Source: an uncultured Collinsella sp. (GTDB taxonomy: Bacteria; Actinomycetota; Coriobacteriia; Coriobacteriales; Coriobacteriaceae). From it: 38,221 nucleotides of DNA. The notes under the pieces are model-generated. The model ran no database searches. It worked only from the letters and a program-made list of their open reading frames with translations, and was not told the origin of the DNA. The stretch lies in NCBI GenBank assembly GCA_902489955.1, contig CABUBY010000003.1:1-38221 (forward strand). The letters are read 5' to 3'. Every line of letters starts with the position of its first letter. Position 1 is the stretch's first letter. Made by a program: the position numbers and the translations under genes. Shown here piece after piece: positions 18,463 to 25,047 of this stretch.

Positions 18463-18852
18463 ATGGGTAAGACTTTCAGCTTTGTCTCCGGCGCACTTTT
18501 TGGTGCCGCTGCCGGCGCTATTGTCGGCGTTGCTCTGGCCCCGCGCTCGGGCGCCGAGACCCGCGCCATGGCTGCCGATATCGCCAACGACGCCTGGGAC
18601 AATATGCGCGACACCTACGAGCACAGCGCCGAGGAGGCCCGTGCTGCGGTGAATGACTTTGGCCCGATGGTCGACGCCAAGACCGACGACCTGCGCGCCA
18701 AGGTCGACCTGGCCCGCGAGCGCATGGACCAGCTGCGCGAGCAGCTCAACGACGCCATTTCGGGCGGCAACGTGACGCCTGCCGCCGACGTCGTGGTCGA
18801 AAACGCCGTCGAGGCTGATACCGAGGCTGCGGAGCCCTCGACCGAGGCATAA
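18463..18852 (+). CDS. YtxH-domain protein
   Basis: The small 129-residue protein opens with a glycine/alanine-rich hydrophobic segment (about 5-25) ending in LAPRSGAETR, the YtxH signature. A long amphipathic, probably coiled-coil helix (about 30-100) and an acidic tail follow. YtxH proteins are small membrane-associated stress or envelope proteins of unknown reaction. AGGAGAGG upstream fits the ATG at 18463 better than the ATG at 18457. The stop overlaps the next start as TAATG, so the PRC-barrel protein is co-translated. Confidence 0.85.
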   Translation: MGKTFSFVSGALFGAAAGAIVGVALAPRSGAETRAMAADIANDAWDNMRDTYEHSAEEARAAVNDFGPMVDAKTDDLRAKVDLARERMDQLREQLNDAISGGNVTPAADVVVENAVEADTEAAEPSTEA

Positions 18853-19607
18853 TGCGCGCCGGGGATTTTGTCGGCGCCAAGATCTATCGCAAGCCTACCG
18901 AGGACAAGCGCACCAAAAAGGACGGCACGCCGCGCAGCCCTAAAAAGCTCGGAAAGATTCACTTTCCGGTCTTTACCCCGGGCGGTACGCGCGTGGTCGG
19001 CTTTATGGTCCGCCAGTCCGATATCGCGGGCATGATCGAGCGTCCCGACCGATTCGTAGCGCTCGACGCCATTGGTGTCTACGAGGGCGCCATTGCGGTC
19101 GATGACGTCAAGGACACGTACGATGCCGCCGCTGCCAAGCGCCTCGACATCAACCTGGACGATTGCATCATCTGGGTCGGTATGGACGTGCGCACGGAAT
19201 CGGGCGACGTCGTGGGCTATTGCTCGGACGTTGAGTTCAAGCCACGCTCGGGCATCGTGCAGGCATTCTATGTGACCGCCGGTGCTGCTTCGAGTATTTT
19301 GGTTGGTGACACGCAGGTGCCGCCGACGATGCTGCGCGGCTACGAGAACGGCGCGATGGTCGTCTCGGACGAGGTCAAGTCGCTCGGGTATTCGGGCGGT
19401 GCGGCTGCCAAGGCCGCCGAGGCCAGCGTCGTGGTGGGCGACAAGGTCAAAAAGGGCGCCAAGGTGCTCGACGACAAGGGATCGGTTGCCGTGGACAAGG
19501 GCAGTCGCGCACTGGGCAAGCAGCTCGGCAAGACGCGCGGCATGTTCAAGGCCTTTAAGGACGAATACCAAAAGGCGAGCGGAGGCTCGTCAAAAGCTAC
19601 AAAATAG
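18852..19607 (+). CDS. PRC-barrel domain protein
   Basis: The 251-residue cytoplasmic protein has two PRC-barrel-like halves: one around FVGAKIYRKP...GTRVVGFMVRQSDIAG (about 6-65) and one around DVRTESGDVVGYCSDVEFKPRSG (about 110-150). A Lys/Ala/Gly-rich C-terminal helix region (about 180-251) resembles the tails of YtxH-like proteins. The start codon overlaps the YtxH stop by one base. PRC barrels often mediate protein-protein contacts or envelope association; no enzymatic motif is visible. The two proteins probably work as a pair. A second PRC-like segment occurs in the MgtE-like protein at 21415. Confidence 0.8.
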   Translation: MRAGDFVGAKIYRKPTEDKRTKKDGTPRSPKKLGKIHFPVFTPGGTRVVGFMVRQSDIAGMIERPDRFVALDAIGVYEGAIAVDDVKDTYDAAAAKRLDINLDDCIIWVGMDVRTESGDVVGYCSDVEFKPRSGIVQAFYVTAGAASSILVGDTQVPPTMLRGYENGAMVVSDEVKSLGYSGGAAAKAAEASVVVGDKVKKGAKVLDDKGSVAVDKGSRALGKQLGKTRGMFKAFKDEYQKASGGSSKATK

Positions 19608-19628
19608 CGACGTACCAAATGATGGGAG

Positions 19629-19661
19629 GCAAGCCGGAGACCTGTTGCTCCGGCTTGCTGT
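19629..19661 (+). terminator. Hairpin, probable terminator
   Basis: An 11-bp stem (GCAAGCCGGAG at 19629-19639 with 19648-19658) is followed by TGTGTTT, a poor T run. It lies between the PRC-barrel and deacetylase-like genes and may only partly terminate. Confidence 0.5.
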
Positions 19662-19679
19662 GTTTATGGGGGAGGGCAC

Positions 19680-21086
19680 ATGCGCCAAAACGGATCCAAC
19701 TTAAACGGGCGTTCGGGTGCGCGTCCGACGGCGCGCCGCGATCTGGGGCAGCTGCCCAGCGGTCAGCGCAAGCGTCACCGTAAGCCCGGCGCGATGTACC
19801 TCAACCATAGCCGTGGGTTTAGCGATCGCAGTGCGCGCATCGGCAACAGCCGTACGCCCCGTCGTTCGTCTCGCCTGCCCTACGCGCTCATCGCCGTGGG
19901 TTGCGCGCTCGTGCTGTTTATCGCTGCCGTCGTGGGCTACGTCAACCGCAGCGTGGACGTGGAGCTCAACGGCCAGAAGACCGCGGTGCGCGTGGGCTCT
20001 ACGCTACAAAACCTCATCGACGACCAGGAGTTGACTGACACCTACGACGCAGGCGACCTGCTGGCCGTCGATGACAGCGTGCTCAAGCGCCATGGGGGCG
20101 AAAAGCTGTCGGTGAAGGTCGACGGCAAGCGCGTGAAGCAGGGCAAATGGGATAGCCGCGAACTCGAGGGCGGCGAGAAGGTGACGGTCAAGGATGGCCG
20201 TAACACTTACGAGAAGCACGAGGTTCAGGCTACGGTTATCGAGCCCAAGCTCAAGGTCGAGGGCACGGGCGCTATCGAGTATGTGCAGACATGGGGTGTC
20301 CAGGGCAGATCCGAGGTGTGGGTTGGTGAGCAGTCAGGCAAGACGCAAGACCGCGGCGAGGTTGTGCCCGCCACCGATTGCGTTGTTGCGTGCGCCAGCG
20401 TGGCGCCCAAGGGCAACAAAAAGTACGTGGCACTGACGTTTGACGAGGGTCCGAGCGGCGCCACCAAACAGATCTTGCAGGTGCTCAAGGAAAAGGGCGT
20501 CACCGCGACGTTCTTCCTTTCGGGCGATGCGGCCGAGGCCTCGCCTGCCACGGCCAAGGCGATTGTCGACGCCGGGTGCGAGATCGGATCCAACAGCTAC
20601 AGCGACGATTCGCTCAAGGGTCAGGACCGTGAGGCGGTACGCGAACAGATCACGAAAGGCACCGATGCGATTAAGTCGGCGACCGGCGTGAAGACGATGC
20701 TGCTGCGTGCTCCCTACGCTGCCTTTGACGAGCAAAACTGGATTGATGCGATGGACCTGGTCTCCGCCGTGGTCTCGTGGAATATTGACTCGGGCGACTG
20801 GCTGCTCAACGGTGCCGACGAGCAGGTCTCGACGGTGCTCGATTCGGTGACGCCGGGCAATATCGTGCTGCTCACCGATAGAGACGAATGCGCTGAGCAG
20901 ACACTCGAGGCGCTGCCGCAGATTATCGACGGCCTCATTGCCGACGGCTACAAGATCGTGACGCTCAGCGACCTGGTCAAGACGGACACGTCGCTGAGCA
21001 AAAAGCTCACCTCGCTGACGAAGGCCACCATGCCCAAGGACGCCGTGTTCCCCCAGCTTGCCGAGGACGACGACACCACAGAGTAG
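19680..21086 (+). CDS. Membrane protein with a degenerate polysaccharide deacetylase (NodB) domain
   Basis: The 468-residue protein has a basic cytoplasmic N-terminus (about 1-65), one membrane helix (about 67-88), an outer DUF348-like region (about 90-235) and a NodB-fold domain (about 245-440). Motif 1 is TFDEGP: Asp255 remains, but the usual metal-binding second Asp is Glu256. Motif 2, normally H-x3-H, is Asn305...Asp309. Motif 5, normally with His, is IVLLTD with Thr399. RAPY and DSGDW resemble motifs 3 and 4. With both metal histidines and the catalytic histidine gone, it is probably not an active zinc deacetylase and may bind glycan instead. GGGGGAGGG precedes the ATG. A repeat copy follows the stop by 10 bases. 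Confidence 0.85.
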   Translation: MRQNGSNLNGRSGARPTARRDLGQLPSGQRKRHRKPGAMYLNHSRGFSDRSARIGNSRTPRRSSRLPYALIAVGCALVLFIAAVVGYVNRSVDVELNGQKTAVRVGSTLQNLIDDQELTDTYDAGDLLAVDDSVLKRHGGEKLSVKVDGKRVKQGKWDSRELEGGEKVTVKDGRNTYEKHEVQATVIEPKLKVEGTGAIEYVQTWGVQGRSEVWVGEQSGKTQDRGEVVPATDCVVACASVAPKGNKKYVALTFDEGPSGATKQILQVLKEKGVTATFFLSGDAAEASPATAKAIVDAGCEIGSNSYSDDSLKGQDREAVREQITKGTDAIKSATGVKTMLLRAPYAAFDEQNWIDAMDLVSAVVSWNIDSGDWLLNGADEQVSTVLDSVTPGNIVLLTDRDECAEQTLEALPQIIDGLIADGYKIVTLSDLVKTDTSLSKKLTSLTKATMPKDAVFPQLAEDDDTTE

Positions 21087-21095
21087 TTATTGGGT

Positions 21096-21122
21096 AGTCA
21101 TTTAAGAACGTCCCCAATGACT
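21096..21122. repeat. 27-base palindromic repeat, copy 2
   Basis: This is identical over 27 bases to 12584-12610 and also lies just downstream of a stop codon. An additional ATTGGG (21089-21094) can pair with CCCAAT inside the repeat, giving an alternative stem. Confidence 0.7.
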
Positions 21123-21197
21123 ATGTCACGGATGCGTCAGTGTTTGGTATGCCTGCAATGTGCAGCGCATAAATTCGATGCCGCAGGGCGATGCTGA

Positions 21198-21398
21198 TGC
21201 TATAGTTACTGCGGTTAATGAGGGTCAAGAGAAAGGTTACAGGTGAAATCCAAACCTCGACCATACAGTCGATGACCCCATGCAGGTGCTTTTTGCGCAT
21301 GCACGGGGTGTAAGCGTCGAGCGGCGTGCCGCCCGCGCATGCGTATACATATCCAGAAGCCCCCGGACGCCGCACGCGCGGCCGCGTCTGGAGGAATT
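21198..21398 (+). promoter_or_regulatory. Promoter and structured 5' leader of the magnesium locus, possible M-box-like riboswitch
   Basis: An extended -10 (TGCTATAGT, box 21201-21206) predicts a start near 21213 and a leader of about 200 bases. It contains GTTACAGGTGA (about 21236), a nested hairpin at 21276-21308 closed by CCCC/GGGG with a five-U loop, a short GGCG/CCGC hairpin near 21321, and an 8-bp stem (CCGGACGC at 21363-21370 with 21383-21390) that abuts the GGAGG ribosome site. Order and spacing vaguely recall the ykoK/M-box Mg2+ riboswitch, which is known upstream of NRAMP-related Mg2+ transporters, but I cannot align it with confidence. There is no other gene in 21123-21398. Confidence 0.4.
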
Positions 21399-21431
21399 AT
21401 GATGGGGAGCACCATTGAATTATCTGAGTGA
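21399..21431 (+). CDS. Ten-codon upstream ORF overlapping the MgtE-like gene start
   Basis: The peptide would be MMGSTIELSE. It has the best ribosome site of the locus (GGAGG at 21390-21394, 4 bases before the ATG) and its frame differs from the downstream gene. Its TGA ends one base before an in-frame ATG (21433) of the MgtE-like gene, so termination could reload ribosomes there. Translation is predicted only. Confidence 0.4.
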   Translation: MMGSTIELSE

Positions 21432-23259
21432 GATGCTCAAACTGCCGGTCTTGGACGTCGATGGCGAAAAGCTCGGCGTTGTGAACGATTTTGGCATTGC
21501 TACCGGCGAAGTTTTTCCACACGTGACGTCGCTCGCGTTCCGCGGACCCGGCAAGACGCCGTTTATGATTAGCTGGCGCAAATGGGTCGACCGTATCGAC
21601 GAGACGGGTGTACACCTTAAGACGTCGGCCACCGAAATTCGTTTTTCGTACCTGCAGCCGACCGAACTCCTGCTCGCCCGCGACGTGCTCAACAAGCAGA
21701 TCGTCGACACGCAGGGCATGAAGGTCGTGCGCGTCAACGACATCAAGTTTTCCATGTCGGGCGAAAACCAGCTGCGCCTGCTGGGCGCCGAGGTCGGTGC
21801 CCGCGGTCTGCTACGCGCCATCAGCCCCGCGCTCGAGCATATCGTCGAAGGCTTTATGAAGCACCTGGGCAAGCCGCTCAGTGAGGACATCATCGCTTGG
21901 TCCTACATGGACCTGCTCGACCGCTCGACCAAGAACATTCAACTCTCGGTGTCGCACAAGACGCTCGGCGAGCTGCACCCTGCCGACATCGCCGACATTA
22001 TCGAGCAGCTCGACCCGCGCCTGCGTGCGCAGGTGTTTGCGCAGCTCGATACTGCCCAGGCCGCCGAGGCCATCTCGGAGTTCGATGACGACGAGCTTAT
22101 GACCGAGATGCTCGAGGGCCTGTCCGATACCGACGCATCGTCGATGCTGGCCATGATGGACCCGGACGACGCTGCCGACCTGATCGACGAACTCGATTAT
22201 GAGAAGGCCGAGAAGCTCCTGCGCCTGATGGGCGTCAAGGAGGAGAAGGCGATTCGTAATCTGCTGGGCTACGAGGACAACACCGCCGGCCGCATCATGA
22301 CCTCGGAGTTTGTCTCGCTGCCCGCCACGGCGACGGTCGGCGACGCCATCGAGGCGATTCGCAAGCTCGACGAGGACTTTGAGAGCGTCTATTACGTCTA
22401 TACCGAGGACCCGAGCGGCATGCTGACGGGCGTGCTTTCGCTGCGCACGCTAATCGTGGCCGACCGCGACGCCACGCTGGGCCAGCTCGCCTATCGCGAT
22501 CTGGTCTACGTGTCACCCGACGAGGACCAGGAAGACGTGACGGACGAGATGACCAAGTACGACCTGGTTGCCATCCCTGTCTGCGACGAGAACCGTCATA
22601 TCCTGGGCATCGTGACCTTCGACGACGCCATGGACGTTATTGCCGAGGAGCATCAGGAGGACCTGCAGATCGCCGGTGTCGGCTCGGGCGATAGCGCGTC
22701 GGACGACTCGACGAACGTGCTCAGCTGGTTCGTGCATCGCCAGTACTGGGTTGTTGTATGGGGCATCGCGTCGTGCATCATGGCGACCGTGCTGGGAACG
22801 GCGCTCGGCTCCGCGCATCTGGTGGTGTTCCCCATGTGCGCCATGCCGCTCGTGCTGCTGGCGGCCTCGCGCATGGTGTCGTTCGTCAAGAACTACTTCC
22901 TGGAGTATGACGGTCACGACGACGAGCCCAAGCCGTATCTGGGGTTCTTCTTCCAGAGCACGGGCATGGGCCTGATTCTGTCACTCGTGACCTACCTGTG
23001 CGCCCAGCTGGTGCGCACCGCTGCGTTCCCCGATGCGCCCATGTTTGAGGAGCAACTCTTTACCGGGTGCTTTAATATCGCTGCCATCATTTGCCTGGTT
23101 GGCAACATGAGTGCCGTGATTTACCTGATGGTGCTGTTCTGGCGTGACGAGCATGACCTCAACACGTCGGGCACCGCCATGAACGTTATTGCCGTCATGA
23201 TCTCGTGCGTAGCGTACTGCGCCGCTGCGGTGCTGCTCACCATGTCGGTCATTGGTTAG
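21415..23259 (+). CDS. MgtE-like protein: PRC-like region, MgtE_N, CBS pair, divergent membrane domain
   Basis: The protein is 614 residues from a TTG start with GGGGAG 5 bases upstream; ATG 21433 is the alternative. Residues 5-145 look like two PRC-barrel segments. Residues about 175-300 match the helical MgtE_N domain (LGELHPADIADIIEQLD), and about 300-430 form a CBS pair. Five membrane helices fill about 440-614. Their order fits the MgtE channel, but the glycine/asparagine motif of the second helix and the pore aspartate of the last helix (TLSDVTG in MgtE) are not seen; the matching segment reads VIAVMISCVAY. It may sense Mg2+ for the transporter encoded next, rather than conduct it. The next gene starts 8 bases after its stop. 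Confidence 0.8.
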   Translation: MNYLSEMLKLPVLDVDGEKLGVVNDFGIATGEVFPHVTSLAFRGPGKTPFMISWRKWVDRIDETGVHLKTSATEIRFSYLQPTELLLARDVLNKQIVDTQGMKVVRVNDIKFSMSGENQLRLLGAEVGARGLLRAISPALEHIVEGFMKHLGKPLSEDIIAWSYMDLLDRSTKNIQLSVSHKTLGELHPADIADIIEQLDPRLRAQVFAQLDTAQAAEAISEFDDDELMTEMLEGLSDTDASSMLAMMDPDDAADLIDELDYEKAEKLLRLMGVKEEKAIRNLLGYEDNTAGRIMTSEFVSLPATATVGDAIEAIRKLDEDFESVYYVYTEDPSGMLTGVLSLRTLIVADRDATLGQLAYRDLVYVSPDEDQEDVTDEMTKYDLVAIPVCDENRHILGIVTFDDAMDVIAEEHQEDLQIAGVGSGDSASDDSTNVLSWFVHRQYWVVVWGIASCIMATVLGTALGSAHLVVFPMCAMPLVLLAASRMVSFVKNYFLEYDGHDDEPKPYLGFFFQSTGMGLILSLVTYLCAQLVRTAAFPDAPMFEEQLFTGCFNIAAIICLVGNMSAVIYLMVLFWRDEHDLNTSGTAMNVIAVMISCVAYCAAAVLLTMSVIG

Positions 23260-23267
23260 GTGGTCGC

Positions 23268-24530
23268 GTGCAAAATACCAAGCAAAAGTCGGGCACCAAG
23301 CAAAAGTTGACCATCGCGGCCATCTTTGGCGCTATGGGCCCCGGTCTGCTGGCGGCGCTTTCGGGCAATGACGCCGGCGGCATTGCAACGTATTCCAGTG
23401 CGGGCGCCAACTATGGCTACAAGATGCTCTGGATGCTTCCCGTCATGACTGTGCTGCTCATCGTGACGCAGGAGACCGCGGCGCGCTGCGGCTGCGTCAC
23501 GGGCAAGGGCCTGGCATCGCTCATCCGCGAGCGCTTTGGCGTGCGCAAGAGTGTACTTGCTATGGCGGCGCTGTTGATCGCCAACACGGCTGTGACCATT
23601 TCGGAGTTTGCGGGTATCGCCAGCGGCCTTGCTCTCTTTGGCGTGCCGGCGAGCATCTCGGTGCCTTTGGTGGCGCTGCTGGTGTGGATGCTTACCATGT
23701 CGGGTAGTTTCCAGCGCATCGAGAAGATTCTGCTGCTGGTAAGCTGCGTCTTCGTGACCTATATTGTCGCCGCGTTTATGGCTGGCCCCAACTGGGGTGA
23801 GGTCGCGGTCGACCTGGTCGTGCCTAACATTCAAAATGACCCCAGCTACGTGTCGCTCGTGGTCGCAACGATCGGTACCACCATCGCGCCGTGGATGATT
23901 TTCTTGGCGCAGAACAACGTGGTCGATAAGAACGCGGGCGAGGACGACATCGTGCTGCAGCGTATTGATACCGTGAGCGGCTCGATCGCTGCTGATATCA
24001 TTGCGGGCTTCATTATCATCACGACCGGTACGGTGCTGTTCCCGGCGGGTATTCAGATTAGCGATGCCGCCGATGCTGCCCGCGCGCTGGAGCCTATTGC
24101 GGGTCAGTGGTCCACGGTACTGTTTGCCTCGGGCCTGGTCGCGGCGAGCTTCTTGGCCGCCTGCGTGCTGCCGGGCGTTACGTCGAGCGCTATCTGCGAG
24201 GCATTTGGCTGGGAGCGCGGTGCCGACCGCAGCTGGGACGAGGCCCCGGTTTACCGCGGCATCATTACGGCCATCATCGGTATCTCTGCCGTGCTGGTGC
24301 TTATGCCCGGCGTCGATCTGTTCCAGATTATGATGACCTCACAGGTCATCAATGGCGTGCTACTGCCCGTGGTTCTGGTGTTCCAGGTGGTTATCGCCGC
24401 CGACCGTCACATCATGGGTGCCAACCGCAATGGCCGCGTGTGGAACGTGCTCACTTGGGCGACTATCGCCGTGATTACGGTGCTGACAGTCGTCATGTTT
24501 GTGCTGCAAGCGATGGGCTACAGCGCTTAA
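23268..24530 (+). CDS. NRAMP-related divalent metal transporter, probable Mg2+ type (NRMT)
   Basis: The protein has 420 residues and about 11 membrane helices. In helix 1 the canonical NRAMP DPGN reads Asp35-Ala-Gly-Gly38. In helix 6 the canonical (A/M)-x-M-P-H region reads IAPW (Ala207-Pro-Trp209), so the metal-binding Met and the His are replaced. These changes are what I recall for NRAMP-related magnesium transporters, including the structurally studied Eggerthella lenta protein. The GTG start at 23268 has TTAGGTGG upstream and lies 8 bases after the MgtE-like stop; an in-frame ATG at 23205 lies inside that gene and is rejected. Import of Mg2+ (perhaps Mn2+) across the cytoplasmic membrane is the likely role. 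Confidence 0.85.
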   Translation: MQNTKQKSGTKQKLTIAAIFGAMGPGLLAALSGNDAGGIATYSSAGANYGYKMLWMLPVMTVLLIVTQETAARCGCVTGKGLASLIRERFGVRKSVLAMAALLIANTAVTISEFAGIASGLALFGVPASISVPLVALLVWMLTMSGSFQRIEKILLLVSCVFVTYIVAAFMAGPNWGEVAVDLVVPNIQNDPSYVSLVVATIGTTIAPWMIFLAQNNVVDKNAGEDDIVLQRIDTVSGSIAADIIAGFIIITTGTVLFPAGIQISDAADAARALEPIAGQWSTVLFASGLVAASFLAACVLPGVTSSAICEAFGWERGADRSWDEAPVYRGIITAIIGISAVLVLMPGVDLFQIMMTSQVINGVLLPVVLVFQVVIAADRHIMGANRNGRVWNVLTWATIAVITVLTVVMFVLQAMGYSA

Positions 24531-24548
24531 CGCCCACTTTTGCTTCCG

Positions 24549-24583
24549 AACAGGCCGCAGCGATGGGCTGCGGCCTGTTTTTT
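24549..24583 (+). terminator. Rho-independent terminator of the magnesium locus
   Basis: A perfect 12-bp stem (AACAGGCCGCAG at 24549-24560 with 24568-24579) and a 7-base loop lead into a run of six T. Confidence 0.9.
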
Positions 24584-24614
24584 GTCTGCTATAGGGTGTT
24601 AGTTATATAGCAAT

Positions 24615-24840
24615 GGACAAAAAATGCCAAATATGAGTACTGTTGCTAAGTGAATAGCATTTACATCCTAAAAGATAATGAACATAGCCTTTAGTATGTT
24701 CATTAAAATTGGCTCCAATACGCCTTAAACCAGTCAGGTTGGCTGCTTTAGGGGGTTGTAGGGGTCGCTCGGACGTCATTTTGGGTGGTTTTGCCTGCTA
24801 CTAAAATGGTAACAGTACTCATATTTGCCCTTTTTTGCCC
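24615..24840. repeat. AT-rich palindromic element
   Basis: This stretch is clearly richer in A+T than its surroundings. Imperfect ~44-base inverted arms (24615-24658 and 24796-24840) contain a perfect 17-base core, CAAATATGAGTACTGTT (24628-24644), complementary to 24811-24827. A second perfect 11-bp inverted repeat (TAATGAACATA at 24676-24686 with 24695-24705) lies inside. A GCTATA-N12-TATAGC palindrome precedes it (24588-24611). There is no coding capacity. It may be a MITE-like element or a structured RNA locus. The remaining bases to 24986 hold no recognisable gene. Confidence 0.65.
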
Positions 24841-24986
24841 ACAGACCTTTGAGGGTGCGGCGAAAAGGGCTTGTTTTGATTGTTTGGGGCAGGCACGAGG
24901 CGCGGAAACGATGTCTGGAGCGACGGAGCGGCCTGGAATTCATCCGTAGAGGTCTTCATTGGCTGCGCCAGGAGTGTCCCTAACTG

Positions 24987-25024
24987 CCGGAGGGGGTGTC
25001 TGCCGTGGCAGACACCCCCTCCGG
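24987..25024. repeat. Perfect 18-bp hairpin
   Basis: CCGGAGGGGGTGTCTGCC (24987-25004) and its exact complement (25007-25024) enclose a 2-base centre. It lies 23 bases beyond the 3' end of the minus-strand acyltransferase gene. No T run follows on either strand, so it is either an unusual terminator or a repeat. Confidence 0.65.
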
Positions 25025-25047
25025 ATGTGGGAAGTTTGCGCTGCAGG

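Noticed and set aside
21399..21404. ATG codons after GGAGG as start of the MgtE-like protein
   Set aside because: They are out of frame and end at a TGA after ten codons; kept as a separate upstream ORF.
23205..23267. N-terminal extension of the NRAMP-related protein from ATG 23205
   Set aside because: It lies inside the MgtE-like gene, has no ribosome site and encodes residues unlike the family; GTG 23268 has a proper site.
24615..24840. Complete insertion sequence
   Set aside because: There are inverted arms but no transposase ORF and no clear target duplication at the edges.
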